Source of the DNA: Macrosoma leucophasiata | Taxonomy: Eukaryota; Arthropoda; Insecta; Lepidoptera; Hedylidae | Assembly: GCA_036365455.1 (NCBI GenBank) | Contig: JAWQUS010000023.1 | Coordinates: forward strand, 6,262,001-6,326,000 | Length of the DNA stretch: 64,000 nt | Direction: 5' to 3' | In this document: positions 19,598-31,207 of the stretch, one piece after another | Layout of the letters: each line of letters opens with the position of its first letter | Numbering within the stretch: the stretch's first letter is position 1 | Notes under the pieces: generated by a model | What the model was told of the DNA's origin: nothing | Database searches by the model: none | Seen by the model: the letters and a program-made list of their open reading frames with translations, nothing else | Translations under genes and position numbers: made by a program

Positions 19598-22134
19598 ATG
19601 AACGAAGATCCTTTACAATACTTGCCAATGGAAAGATGGGATGAATTAAAAGTAGCATTCAAATCTGATTGGCCAAGATGTGTCTCAGGTGTAACGACAT
19701 TAGATACAGAAAAACAAATATATGAAACTGGATTGTATTACGGCTTCAAGGTATACTGCCCGTACGGAAAAGTAGAGCATGGAATGGTTGCTATCCATGT
19801 TAAGGTAATACTTTTACTAATTTTGAACTATAGGACACCTCATCCTAACTGTATTCTTTCATATGAATGTATTTATTGTGACTTGACATGTCATTATTTG
19901 AAGCACTTGGAATCAATCATACATGCTTCACTGTTTGAGGAAAATATTTTTAAAAAATTAGCAAGTTCAACTCAAGCATTCCCTTACATACAAATAGTTT
20001 GATCCAACTAATAATAATCTATGATCATGTGCGTGAGTCTATAAGTGTTTATTTCAAGTAAACTGTTATTACTTTCACCAAAAGGTTACCGAATTTTAAT
20101 TTATTAAGGTCTAATACTAATACGTGTAATGACATGTAAAAATGTATTTCCAGAACACTTTATATGAAGTCATTATCCAGAGTCCGAACGATGACACAAC
20201 AATTCTTGAAGATGCTTTATTGAAGACAAAGTTAATAGATTGGTCTAGAACTGTGGATATTCCATTCTCTCCGTCACACGTAGTAGAGTGTGTTAAAAGA
20301 GTAGTTAACAAATTAAATTTATATGTAGAAGACTTTTCAACAACAGAAACTTTTATATTGGATACAGATTCAAAGACATTTGATATCAGGTGAGATGGAT
20401 TGATTTTATTTATTCATACGTAAGTACACAAGAAATGTCTTAAAGACGAACTTCTTCAGATAGCGACTTGTTTATTCGGAAACTGACCATTTATGACGAA
20501 ATTAAAGCAAAGTTATAAATATTGTCAACTGGACATGCTAATATTATTATGCAAGCGCCCTTTTTTCCTGTTGACCTAGTATCCAAATAAATCAAGTCGT
20601 AGATACCAATCATGACTACACGTCCTCTGTTTCCTTTATAGGATAATCACATTACTAGATTTGTAATTTTGTTGTATAAAAAAACGACAGAAAATTGAAT
20701 ATACGAATACTTTTTAGAATAATTTTGACTATTATTGTACATAGAGTGGGCTCCATACATTTCTGAAACATCTCCATAACTTAGTAGAGCGTAAATATAG
20801 TAGTTAAAAATATAAGTTTACCTCGTCTTTAAACCAAAATTCGCATTGAGAGTCAGACCTTCATTCAAAGTAAAGGCTGTGTGCACTCTACCTCTAGAAT
20901 TGAAATCCACAGATCGTATTTCGACTTTATTTTGTCTTAGTGTGAGATTCGCAGACCGCATTTCGGCTTTACTTTGAGCAAAGCATGCTTAGAACTATCA
21001 GTGAAGTAGGTATGTGTTTTGACAGTTCTAAGCGTACTTTGCTGAAAGTGTCGTTGTGCGGTCTGTGAATCTCAGCCTAAATCTTAGGGTGAGATACACA
21101 GACGAACTGTAAGAAAAGTATTCTTAGAACTGTCAGTAAAGTACGAGTTCTTGACAGTTCTATGCTCACTTTGCTAAAAAATAAAGACGTAGTGCGGTCT
21201 GAGAATCTCACCCAAAGGATAATCATCATTTCAGCTATAATACGTTTACTACTGTACAAAGGTCTTCCCCAAAGTTAGCCACAACGAACGGTCCTGGGCC
21301 GCCCTCCAGCGACCGCCCGCAAACATCACCAGGTCGTCGGACTACCTCGTGTGGGGCCTGCCTACGCTTCGTCTTCCGGTACGCGGTCGCCACTCAATAA
21401 CTCTTCTACCCTAGCGGCCGTCAGTTCTTCGAGCTATGTGCCCTGCCCACTGCCACTTGAGTTTCGCCATTCTATAAACAATGTCGGTCACTTTGGTTCT
21501 CATGCGGATCTCCTCATTTCTGATTCGATCTCGCAAGGAAACTCCGAGCATAGCTCTCTCCATTGCTCTTTGACCTTGTAATCTTGAGCCTTCATATGAC
21601 CACGTTTCAGTACCGTATGTCATCACTGGCAACACACACTGGTCAGACCTTCTTTTTCAGACATAAGAATAAAGATAGACTAAAGAAGTAGGCTTTGTAA
21701 ATTTATTATATTTAAAAACACATTTTATTTTCGACAGTTTACCTTCCGAGATGACCTTCAAGATGCTCACCAACTTAGACCACTTAGAATTAATCGATTC
21801 TAAATGGCCTCATCGATTTCCTGGCTCCTCGTGGTACTTCGAATTGCTCGTCAAAGCTAAACTCGGCTATGGTCTTTTCAAAGAAAACCAGCTCGTGGCA
21901 TGGGTCTTTCTAAAAGAAATGGGGGCCCTTTGTCACCTTTACACCACGGAAGAACATAGAAGAAAAGGTTATGGCGAACTTATTTTAAAGTTAGTATCAA
22001 ACGTTTTATTGAAAGACGGAAAATGTGTTGTCGCTTTTTGTGTAGTTAACAATTTCAAAGCTTATAATCTGTATAAAAAACTGGATTTTGTTAGCATTCA
22101 GAATGTTGACTGGATGGATATTATAAAGAAATGA
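19598..22134 (+). CDS. GLYAT-like N-acyltransferase, paralogue D
   Basis: Exons 19598-19804, 20154-20389 and 21738-22134 give 279 residues, phases 0 and 2. Donors are GTAATA and GTGAGA; acceptors are CCAG and ACAG. The N-terminal domain contains LIDWSRTVDIPF, and the C-terminal GNAT domain RRKGYG at 222-227. It pairs with C; exon 1 begins MNEDPLQYLPMERW against MSEDSLHYLPMERW in C. A CTG-type upstream extension was not used, because the ATG at 19598 aligns with C. Intron 2 (1,348 bp) holds two M3 MITEs and an RTE fragment in reverse. AATAAA lies at 22245 and overlapping at 22249. The frame is intact throughout. Acyl-CoA dependent N-acylation is inferred from the family; the acceptor is unknown. 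Confidence 0.87.
20938..21213. mobile_element. M3 MITE, two copies back to back in intron 2 of D
   Basis: Each has inverted ends around 'gtgagattc...cagaccgca' / 'tgcggtctg...aatctca' and an internal 'gacagttcta' motif. Boundaries are about 20938-21083 and 21084-21213. Another copy is at 38648-38762. Confidence 0.7.
21236..21652 (-). pseudogene. RTE-type LINE, C-terminal RT fragment
   Basis: The minus strand encodes MLPVMTYGTETW, then RAMERAMLGVSLRDRIRNEE and WQWAGHIARRTDGR, the C-terminal polymerase motifs of RTE-clade elements that are common in Lepidoptera. It is frameshifted and truncated, with no catalytic core. It lies antisense in intron 2 of paralogue D. Confidence 0.8.
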
Positions 22135-22250
22135 TGTTTTCATCAGAATTAGACTATCATTTGTCGTAAGCATGATATCGCTGAGAGAAAATGAAATGCG
22201 TTAGTATTATAATATATAATGTATAAGATAGGTATTACCTGCTTAATAAA

Positions 22251-22890
22251 TAAAATACATATATTCTACATGACCAATACCAGCTTAGGTATAACAATTG
22301 AAATAAAACTATTTTTAAGGGTTGATAATTTTTAAAAGAGCAAGTTGCTAATGTCAAAAACTGAAGAACAGGGTCTGCAGTCTTTGAACACGGTGGATAA
22401 GCCTAACCATGGGTATATGGTATTGGGTATGTTAGAATCTTCCTCTTAATAAAACACCTTCATCCACTGTTATTCACTTTTAACCTATTATTATCGGCAC
22501 AGAGCATAATACCTCAGACGTGACAGTGCATTGAAATCTGTGGTTACTTGGCTTAGGCTATAGTATTACTTACCATCAATGTAAACTGTGTTCTTATTTG
22601 ATACTTCATGACAAAAAAAAACATATAGATACTCATAAAAAAATAACATATGGTATTCATAAAAATATAGGCAGCCCTGCACCACGACGGACCCATTTCT
22701 CACATAATCAGTGAAATATTCATGAAGTTCATCTCTTAAAATCAATCTCGTAGCCAACAGCGGTGTAAACATGCAGTTCCCACTGATGTTAAGTGAATAC
22801 TGCAGCCTTTTGATATCTAGACAAGAAGCTGAGGTCAATATGCAGATTAATTGCAACATTAAAATTTTCTACCCTTTGTGCCAATTATTT
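22251..22890. mobile_element. Spacer with degraded S1 pieces
   Basis: Old S1 pieces at 22497-22618 (+) and 22753-22855 (-) show the 'cttaccatcaatgt' and 'actgatgttaagtga' motifs. The remainder is featureless. Confidence 0.55.
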
Positions 22891-22892
22891 CT

Positions 22893-23156
22893 TTTAATGT
22901 AACTAAGGTGGCAAATAAGCATGCAGTTCACATTGATGACGTGAAGACTTCAGCCTATAGACACTCACACAAAGATCAGATATGTTGCCACCCCTGAGAC
23001 CTAAGTTATTATGTCTCTGTGATAGTTATTACGGGGCCATACATTACCATCTAACCGGAACACGATAGTGCTGAACACTACCATTAGGCGGCAGATAATT
23101 TAGGTGCCGTGATGCCGACGCCCTCGATCTCCTACCCTGGAACTCTGCCACCAGTA
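22893..23156 (-). mobile_element. S1 SINE, diverged
   Basis: Complete in outline from 'aaggtggcaaataagcatg' to 'ctgccaccagt', with small deletions. Confidence 0.8.
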
Positions 23157-23160
23157 AAAG

Positions 23161-23442
23161 ATTTTTTTTTTAATTTAATGGAAGTGGTAAACTAGCATGC
23201 AGTTCACATTGATGTTAAGTGATGACTGCAGTTTATAGACATCCACACAAAGACCGCGGTCGAAATGCAGATGCGTTACCACTCCTGAGGCCTAAGGTGT
23301 TATGCCTCTGTGCCGGAAATTACAGGGCCGTACATTACCACCTGACCGGAACACGATGGTGCTGAACACTACCATTTAGCAGCAAGTATAATGCGGTGGT
23401 GCCTACGCCCGCGAGCTCCGTCACTAGAGCTCTACCACCAGT
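23161..23442 (-). mobile_element. S1 SINE
   Basis: Full-length reverse copy with poly-T start, placed directly against the previous diverged copy. This implies insertion at the head end of an older S1. Confidence 0.88.
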
Positions 23443-24077
23443 AAAAACCAAAAAGATACACATTTTCAGTCACCACGGGAGAGATTTACAGAACTCTCCT
23501 GCTAAAAGATACGAAAATTTTAACATTGCGACCTTAAATACAAGAATTTTACAGACTTTAAAGGAAACACTCAGGCAACACGAAAAATATGACAATTGAT
23601 TTCTGATTGTTCTTGGACCTTACTGGGTACATCTGCTGCTTCAGGGAACTAGTGAAATCTCTGAAAATATAAACTACATATTCCTAATTTTAGATAGATA
23701 GATAATTTCTTTATTTCTCCTTAAAATGCTTAAATCTATTCCAATATTTTTTTATACAATACAAGATTATACATTAAAAAGCTTTAAAATTATACCATCC
23801 TGACCGTCCTCCTAGATAGATAGTACGACCTGTGTTAAGGAGATAACAGCCTCTAACCCCCCTAAAGCACACTATCTCATTTCGGTTAAGCTCAAAATAT
23901 CAATGTGTGCCTAAAATTGGGGATTCTGTATTACGCAACAGATCCAAGGAATGAAACACATGCCATGCCAATAGATAAATGGAGTAACCATATAGTATCT
24001 CAGGGACTCTGTAAGAAAACAAACGTCATAGAGGCATAACCGCTAAGACCTCAGGAGAGTCTATGAAATTAAGTCAT
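23443..24077. other. Intergenic, nothing recognised
   Basis: AT-rich with a short 'tagatagata' run near 23690. No supported gene. Confidence 0.5.
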
Positions 24078-24361
24078 ACTGGTGGTAGAGCTCCAGTGAC
24101 GGAGCTCGCGGGCGTAAGCACCACCGCATTACCTAATATACTTGGCGCTAAATGGTAGTGTTCAGCACTATCGTGTTCCGGTCAGGTGGTAATGTACGGC
24201 CCTGTAATTTCCGGCACAGAGGCATAACACCTTAGGCCTCAGGAATGGTAACGCATCTGCATTTTGACCTTGGTCTTTGTGTGGGTCTATAGGCTGCAGT
24301 CATCACTTAACATCAATGTGAACTGCATGCTTGTTTGCCGCTTCCATTACATAAAAAAAAC
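24078..24361 (+). mobile_element. S1 SINE
   Basis: Full-length forward copy, head 'actggtggtagagctcc', A-rich tail. Confidence 0.9.
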
Positions 24362-24529
24362 ACCCAATCAGAGGACTAGAGGACGAGTTCCATCGGATCC
24401 TGTGACCTTACTGAATGAGAGTCACAAAAGATCGAGCTACTGGATGGAGGGCGCTGGATGACGTTCTAAGGCACATCGTAAGAGGGATGTCAATTATGAT
24501 CGGTTTATCTCTCTTTCGAACTTATATGT

Positions 24530-24716
24530 AGACCCGGTTAGTCCAGCGGTGTGAGATGACCGTTTGATTCGAAGGGTCGCGGGTTCGTTCCCCGCACCGG
24601 GACAAATATTTGTATGGCCTACAGATATTTGTTTCGGGTCTGGGTGAAGTGTTGTATGTGTACAACGGCACCCACGGCACAGGTTTATACCTACTGTAAG
24701 GCTGTGAGTGTCAGTG
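24530..24716 (+). mobile_element. S2 tRNA-headed SINE
   Basis: The head has box A 'ggttagtccagcggtg' and box B 'gggttcgttcccc' with a GCGGG/CCCGC T-stem. The body has the 'atttgtatggcctacagata' motif. Other copies are at 40809-40990 (+) and 56245-56400 (-). It resembles lepidopteran tRNA-derived SINEs of the HaSE kind, but the name is uncertain. Confidence 0.75.
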
Positions 24717-25351
24717 TATTTAAATAGTATTTTATTTTTTAAAGAAAAATGCAAAGAAAAATTCGACTTCAGGCGAGACTCGAACTCGCGACCTACTGGG
24801 AATCTAGTCCAGCCGCTCTTCCAATTGAGCTACTGAAGTCTTGCCCGATTTGTCAAATCTTTCCTTCACATCTATTGCATTGCTTTATGGTAGCATTAGC
24901 GCCATCTATTACCAACTATGCTAGTTAGGCAACTGATATAATAGACTTTTCAGTTTATTGAATATCGTAAAGAAGTCGCTTTATATTTCACAAGCAAGTG
25001 TTAATGCGAAATAATATAAAAACAATTATTAATGGTAAAAGCGACTTCTTTACGATATTCAATAAACTGAAAAGTCTATTATATCGGTTGCCTAACTAGC
25101 ATAGTTGGTAATAGATGGCGCTGCTGCTACCATAAAGCAATGCAATAGATGTGAAGGAAAGATTTGACAAATCGGGCAGGGCTTCAGTAGCTCAATTGGA
25201 AGAGCGGCTGGACTAGATTCCCAGTAGGTCGCGAGTTCGAGTCTCGCCTGAAGTCGAATTTTTCTATCCATTTTTCTTTAAAAAATAAAATATATTTCAC
25301 AAGCATGTGTTAATGCGAAATAAAATAAAAACAATTATTTAAATAGTATTT
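24717..25351 (+). mobile_element. FB1 full-length inverted dimer with 16-bp TSD
   Basis: 'tatttaaatagtattt' at 24717-24732 and 25336-25351 flanks 603 bp. The left arm (24733-24993) is modules D, C, B inverted; next come a tail copy, modules B, C, D forward (25035-25290), and a second tail copy. Each arm carries a tRNA-like sequence with perfect acceptor and T stems, facing in opposite directions. The + strand ends with the tail, so this is the sense strand of insertion. Confidence 0.85.
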
Positions 25352-25369
25352 CAGTTTTTTATTAATTAC

Positions 25370-25625
25370 TAGCTGTCACGGAAAACTTCGTATTGCCTCA
25401 CAATGAAATAATGTGTCAAAGGTTTGATAGATACGGGCTATTTGTATCGGAAAATGAAATTGTGGTTTTTACTATTTCCCTTCAATTTCTTCATATTTTT
25501 ACCTTTTAAACCTTCCCTGGACTTCCAAAAATCATTCAAAACCAAAATTAGCCAAATCGGTCCAGCCGTTCACGAGTTTTAGCGAGACTAACGAACAGCA
25601 ATTGATTTTTATATATTATTTAATC
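25370..25625 (+). repeat. R2 repeat ('aacttcgtattgcctca')
   Basis: About 255 bp closely matching 33350-33610, ending near 'gactaacgaacagcaattga'. No ORF. Widely dispersed lepidopteran repeat type, class unresolved. Confidence 0.65.
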
Positions 25626-26273
25626 GATAATTTACCAACGTAAAATATTAAACAGGTCCCTACTTACCTAGTTTCAAATATAAAAGGTTAGTTTTAACAC
25701 GCTTTTATAAGCTTGGGCACGCTTTTAATAATCTATGTATGTATGTAACGGAATCTTTGAGCTTAATTTTCACCGGTTTCTAGAAAAAAATGAATAAAAA
25801 AATGCATACATAACTAAAAAGATAAGAATAAATTATTGTTTGATAAAAACAAAAAACACGCTTTTAAAACTAATAGAACTAAAAATAATAAATAAAACAG
25901 TTGTGAAGCGTGGGGGACTTGATTTTGACTGTTGTAAATACTTATTTTATCAATATCTGTACTTCCTCGAGTCCTCCAGGTTTTTTGTACAATAATACCT
26001 ATGAATTTCTTCTGTATTTTTAATCATCAGTGCTCATAGTACATCGGAGAACGAGATAACCTCATTAATCAAAAGCAAACAGTAAGTAGCACTAGTATTA
26101 CACAAGTCGCTCTTATTACGTGTAATGCATGTCTAATGTAATTACGCATTGCAGTTGCCTATTGACACAAACGCGCGTTTTTCTGACCCCGGTTCACATG
26201 ACAATCAAAATCGACTATGTCATCGTGTAAGTATTGAGCAGTTCATTCTTATCGTTTTTTGATTATCGCCGTG
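25626..26273. other. Intergenic, nothing recognised
   Basis: AT-rich DNA without a supported gene or repeat boundary. Confidence 0.5.
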
Positions 26274-26557
26274 TTTTTTATGCGATAAAGGTGGCAAAAA
26301 AGGTGAACTGCGTGTTCACATTGAGGTTTAGGGAAACTGCAGGCTATAGACACGCAAACAAAGACCATAGGTCAAAACGTAGATGCGTCGCCAACCCTGA
26401 GACTTTAGTTGTTATGTTTCTGTTCTAAGTTATAACGGGGCCATACATTACCACCTAACCGGAACACGCTAATACTGAACACTACCATTTAGCGGAAGAC
26501 AGATTAGGTAATGCGGTAGTGCATACGCCCTCGAGTTCCTACATTCTACCACCAGTG
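26274..26557 (-). mobile_element. S1 SINE, old copy
   Basis: Diverged full-length outline, from 'ataaaggtggcaaa' to 'ctaccaccagt'. Confidence 0.75.
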
Positions 26558-27846
26558 AAAAGCAGTATTATGGACTTGGGTTTATGTATTCTTGGATTCG
26601 ATGCCCGTTTCGAACTAAACTCTCATTAGGCGTTAGGGGGCGTCTATTAATTACGAGAGACGTTTAGGGTAAGGGGGATAAACCATATCTCATCTTCTTA
26701 ATTTTACTTTGGAGTGAAAGGAAAAACTTTCCTACTATCTGAGCAGTGCTAAATGCTAATTTTATATCAATCAAAATATTAGGCAAACAGATTTTTCTAT
26801 AAATACCCGAGACGCAGTACAAAATGTCTTTGAGAATTTGTTGTCTCCAATCCAGCTGAATTTTTCAAAAAGGGCATCAATAATCTACCAATTCGTTGGC
26901 AAAGATGCATCGATTGCATAGGTGATTACTTTAATTAATAGAAATAAAAAATATCGAAAAAAAATAAGCTTCATTTATTTTATGAAAAACGGCAATTTTA
27001 TAGGCAAAGACCTAATACAAAAGAATTTAAGGACTTTACGAGAAACAGTCGATCAACTTATAAAATGTTCTAGGAAAAACGGAATTGCCCGTGTCCCGAC
27101 ACGCACCAGCCCGATTTTTCTTTAATTGTATAATATAATTAGTTCGCTTATGCAAAAACACAATATAAGAATTCATTATAAATTTTAGCATATATTTTCT
27201 TAGTACCATTAAACAGCCGTTTTCCTATGTAAACTAATTAAATGAACAATGAAGTAAAAAGGTGTGATAATTTAATAACGTTGGTACTCCGCGCATTGTT
27301 GGCTGTTTGAATCAATGCACAATAGTTATGCTGGCAATATTGGGTGGAGACTTTACGTAATTTCACGCCTATGATTCTCAAGGGGTAGGCAGAGATAAAT
27401 AGAATACATGCTTTTTTTGATTTATTTATTTTTTTGGTGATATAATTCACTGTTAAGAAAAAAAGGCACAAAGAATACTTTCATATTTACTAAAACAAAG
27501 CTCAACAATACACAACTAAATTACCTATAGGTATAAAATGCACTATCATTGAAGCTTCAATATCATTAAAGTAGCTTTGTTCAGAATTCCCAGCATAGAA
27601 TATTAACAACAAAGGGGATTTTCCACGAAATACATCCAATTAATGGCTAGGTGACCAGTATCGAATAATATTTTCTGTGATAGTGTTGCGAAACGTTCCA
27701 AATTCCACGGGACATCCCGTGTTTTGCGCACATTTATAAGACTTGTCTCAGCTTTACTTTTTTTGTAGTTCTAAAAAACTAAACTACCTGTATAATATTG
27801 CTAGTACTACGGTACCAGCTATTTTATTTTGATAACTCAGAAAATA
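26558..27846. other. Intergenic; one LINE-tail relic
   Basis: Near 27361-27400, 'ttcacgcctatgattctc' followed by 'aggggtaggcagaga' is an S3-type tail in reverse. Nothing else is supported. Confidence 0.45.
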
Positions 27847-27965
27847 ATCTTAATATATATAAATTACGTGTCACAGTGTTTGTCCGCGATGGACTTCTAA
27901 ACTACTTCACCGATTTCAATCAAACTTGCACACCATATGCAGTTTGTTCCAGTAGTGTACGTCTC
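27847..27965 (+). repeat. 5' part of a 'gtgtttgtccgcgatgga' element
   Basis: Matches the start of the fuller element at 44930-45099, which ends 'gcgggccgctagta'. A 3' end of the same kind lies at 29340-29375. Confidence 0.5.
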
Positions 27966-28195
27966 AATTTATAGTACTTAGTAATACCACAGTATAACTA
28001 CATACAGTAGTTTATCGCCTTTGAAGTTTTGCAGTCAATGCTTCAGGGTTGTCAAATTTAGTTTTAAGTTCAATAACGGTCGTGTTTCACGTTAGTTTAT
28101 ATTGCAAGGTAATTGAAACACTTAAGTAAAAAGAATAAAAGAAAAAAGTCCATAATAATTATAACAGCGAAAAAAATGCGCGATGTGACGCCTCA

Positions 28196-28307
28196 AGGTT
28201 GGCAACGCATCTGCATTTTGATCTCCGGTTGTGTAGATGTCTTAGGCTGGAGTCATTACTTAACATCAACGTGAACAGCATGCTTGTCTGCTACCTTCAT
28301 AAAAAAT
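28196..28307 (+). mobile_element. S1 SINE, 3' fragment
   Basis: 'caacgcatctgcattttgat' onward to the A tail. Confidence 0.75.
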
Positions 28308-28744
28308 ACTGCTTTCAATTTGACATACGTAAAACTTTTCAAAAAGGACTTTTGAATGACATTGAATCAAAAACCGGATTTATTTTCTGAAACGTCTACC
28401 ATATCTCAGTCTATTTATTATATTAAAATTCTGCCAGTCTGCCATGCTCCCAGTCTACGAAATAATGTGCCGGTTTTCCAGTTTACAAGCCTAACATTCT
28501 ACCAATCTTCTTATCTGCCATCCATGAGTTCAAACGTCCATATCCGAATAGCAAACAAAGAAATAAAATATCTATAGTAGAGAGATTAACTAGAAATAAG
28601 ACTCGTCGAAGAAATTTATTTAGAAGGTATGTATAGATTTATAAAAATAAAACACTAGGTACACTGCTAATTACTATTATGTATATACATAAAGTAAAAA
28701 ATAAAACACTATTAATAAATGAAACTTAAAATAAATATTAGCAG

Positions 28745-28905
28745 TAAAGATATTTTATTTATTTATTTATTTAACTTCAATGCACACGAATAAGGCACAT
28801 AAGGCGGACTTAATGCAACCAGGGCATTATCAAACCAGTCAACCTTCGGGTTGTAATGAAAAAGGAAGAATAGGTGCTGAGAGGTTACAATATATCCATA
28901 TTAAG
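28745..28905 (-). mobile_element. LINE 3' terminus, (TAAA)n tail
   Basis: Same terminus as at 3396 and 45235, with 'aaggcggacttaatgc' and 'gtcaaccttcgggttgt'. Confidence 0.6.
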
Positions 28906-28984
28906 TACGTAGAGAATAAATACATAATATAAATAATAAAATAAATGAACAGAAAATAAACTGAATTCATAGATATGTAATATA

Positions 28985-29005
28985 TAAGTATGTATATAAC
29001 TATAA

Positions 29006-29052
<47 letters not shown>

Positions 29053-29100
29053 TATAAAAATATAAAAATGTATAAATATAAAAAATATGTATATATATTT
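28985..29100. repeat. (TA)n microsatellite
   Basis: Long alternating TA tract with TATATAC interruptions. The apparent Ile/Tyr reading frames on both strands are artefacts of it. Confidence 0.9.
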
Positions 29101-29429
29101 TCATCATCATTCATCATTCATCTTCTTTCCAAAAACATAGCCCAAGAAATATTTAAATCTCGCACCCCTTATCGCTCATACCAAGTAGTTGACAGTTTTT
29201 GTATGGGCTATATACGGTATATATCCCTCGCCTCGCACGCCCCGCACGATTGCTCTGACATTACACGTCCGTTGGATGACTGTAGGTAATTAACATGTTC
29301 GTTTTCTTTAGACTGTGGTAATACTGTGTAAGTACCTAAATTGCACCCGTGCGAAGCCGGTGCGGGCCGCTAGTATTATATTATATATAAGATATTCCTT
29401 TTGCATAGGGCGTAGGGGCGTAAGGATCA

Positions 29430-29710
29430 CACCGCCCGCTAGTGGAAGAGAACTCTTGGATAGTGTAGCCAGTTAATTGAAGAATAGCGGTCAACCCATT
29501 CCAATGCTAAGGCATTTCATGCAGTTTCGCAGGATGGGCAGCAGCATCCTGCGATAAAACTTTGGCCACTGTGACCCAAGCATGTGTGCATGCCAAGCGT
29601 GGTTACGGCATATTGTGCCCTAAAGACGTACAACATCGTTGTGAGTATCTTTGGGGAAGGATTTTGTCCAGCGCTGGACATCTTTCGGGTGAAGTGGCTG
29701 CACAAAAACC
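29430..29710 (-). mobile_element. RTE-type 3' region fragment
   Basis: Carries 'ggtcaacccattcca', 'gtccagcgctggacatctt' and related text shared with 3.96, 39.7 and 51.4 kb. Orientation is mixed, suggesting more than one fragment. Confidence 0.45.
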
Positions 29711-29734
29711 CCACCGACGTGATCAATAGGTAAT

Positions 29735-30031
29735 TTCTTCGATTTTTTTTTGATGTAATTAAAGTGGCAAACAAGCATGCAGTTCACATTGATGTTAAGT
29801 GATGACTGCAGCCTATATACACTTACACAAAGACCAAGGTCAAAATGCAGATGTGTTACCACTCCTGAGGCCTAAGGTGTTATGCCTCTGTGCCGGAAAT
29901 TACAGGGCCGTGCATTACCACCTGACTGGAACACGATGGTGCTGAACACTACCATTTAGGCGGCAAGTATATTAGATAAAGCGGTGGTGCCTACGCCCAC
30001 TCGCTCCGTCACTGGAGCTCTACCCCCAGTG
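29735..30031 (-). mobile_element. S1 SINE
   Basis: Full-length reverse copy with poly-T start. A second 58-bp head fragment of another S1 follows at 30060-30117. Confidence 0.87.
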
Positions 30032-30141
30032 AAAATGGATGGTACGCCACTTCATTGTAATTCGATAGGTAATGCGGTGTTGTCTACGCCCTAGACACTG
30101 AAACTGTACCACCAGTTATATTGCCAAGTAAAATACTCAAG

Positions 30142-30947
30142 AAATAAAACAATATCTGTTTTCATATTATTTCGCATTAACACATGCTTGTGAAATATAT
30201 TTTATTTTAAAGAAAAATGGAAAGAAAAATTTGACTTCAGGCGAGACTCGAACTCGCGGCCTACTGGGAACCTAGTCCAGCCGCTCTTCCAATTGAGCTA
30301 CTGAAGTCCTGCCCGATTTGACAAATCTTTCCTTCACATTTATTGCCTTTTTTTTTTTATGTAATGGAAGTGGCAAACAAGCATGCAGTTCACATTGATG
30401 TTAAGTGATGACTGCAGCCTATAGACATCCACACAGAGACCAAGATCAAAATGCAGATGCGTTACCACTCCTGAGGCCTAAGGTGTTATGCCTCTGTGCC
30501 GGAAATTACAGGGCCGTACATTACCACCTGACCGGAACACGATAGTGCTGAACACTACCATTTAGCGGCAAGTATATTAGGTAATGCGGTGGTGCCTACG
30601 CCCGCGAGCTCCGTCACTGGAGGTCTACCACCAGTAAAACCTGCCTTGCTTTACACAGCCTTTCTATACATTCACACACATGTGTTAATGCGAAATAATA
30701 TAAAAACAATTATTAAGGGTAAAAGCGACTTCTTTACGATATTCAATAAACTGAAAAGTCTATTATATCGGTTGCCTAACTAGTATAGTTGGTAATAGAT
30801 GGCGCTACTGCTACCATAAAGCAAGGCAATAAATGTGAAGGAAAGATTTGACAAATCGGCTCGGACAAATCCCAGTAGGCCGCGAGTTCGAGTCTCGCCT
30901 GAAGTCAAATTTTTCTTTCCATTTTTCTTTAAAATAAAACAATATCT
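30142..30947 (-). mobile_element. FB1 inverted dimer with nested S1 and 16-bp TSD
   Basis: 'aaataaaacaatatct' at 30142-30157 and 30932-30947 bounds the element (part of the match could be element sequence). On the minus strand: inverted D-C-B, central tail segment, nested S1, forward B-C-D, then the tail. The central tail segment is inverted relative to the end tail, unlike the 24.7-kb copy. The right tRNA-like module has lost its D-arm and anticodon-arm half. Confidence 0.78.
30337..30637 (-). mobile_element. S1 SINE nested in FB1
   Basis: Poly-T start to 'ctaccaccagt'. The host B module is interrupted after 'tttattgcc' and resumes with 'tgccttgctttac'. Confidence 0.9.
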
Positions 30948-31207
30948 TTAAAATATTTTAGTCCCAAAATCAAACATTTGTCCCGATTAATGTGAAAATC
31001 TGGCAACCCTAAACATCCATATAACAAAACAACGCCTGTGTGGAATTACTCCGAATTTCTGTCCAAATGAAACCAATTACATCCATATTGGTATCAACAA
31101 ATAAAATTATCTGTCATTTCGTTTGTGTGATTACCTAAAACCCTGACGTTTTTAATGTTGCAATGCAATGTTAAAATAAAATGTAATAAGTGTACCTACA
31201 GTTCAGA

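Noticed and set aside
23396..23599. Short frames starting MVPTPASSVTGALPP at several sites
   Set aside because: They are the same frame read through the S1 head region, not genes.
28839..29289. Ile/Tyr-rich frames on both strands
   Set aside because: Produced by the (TA)n microsatellite.
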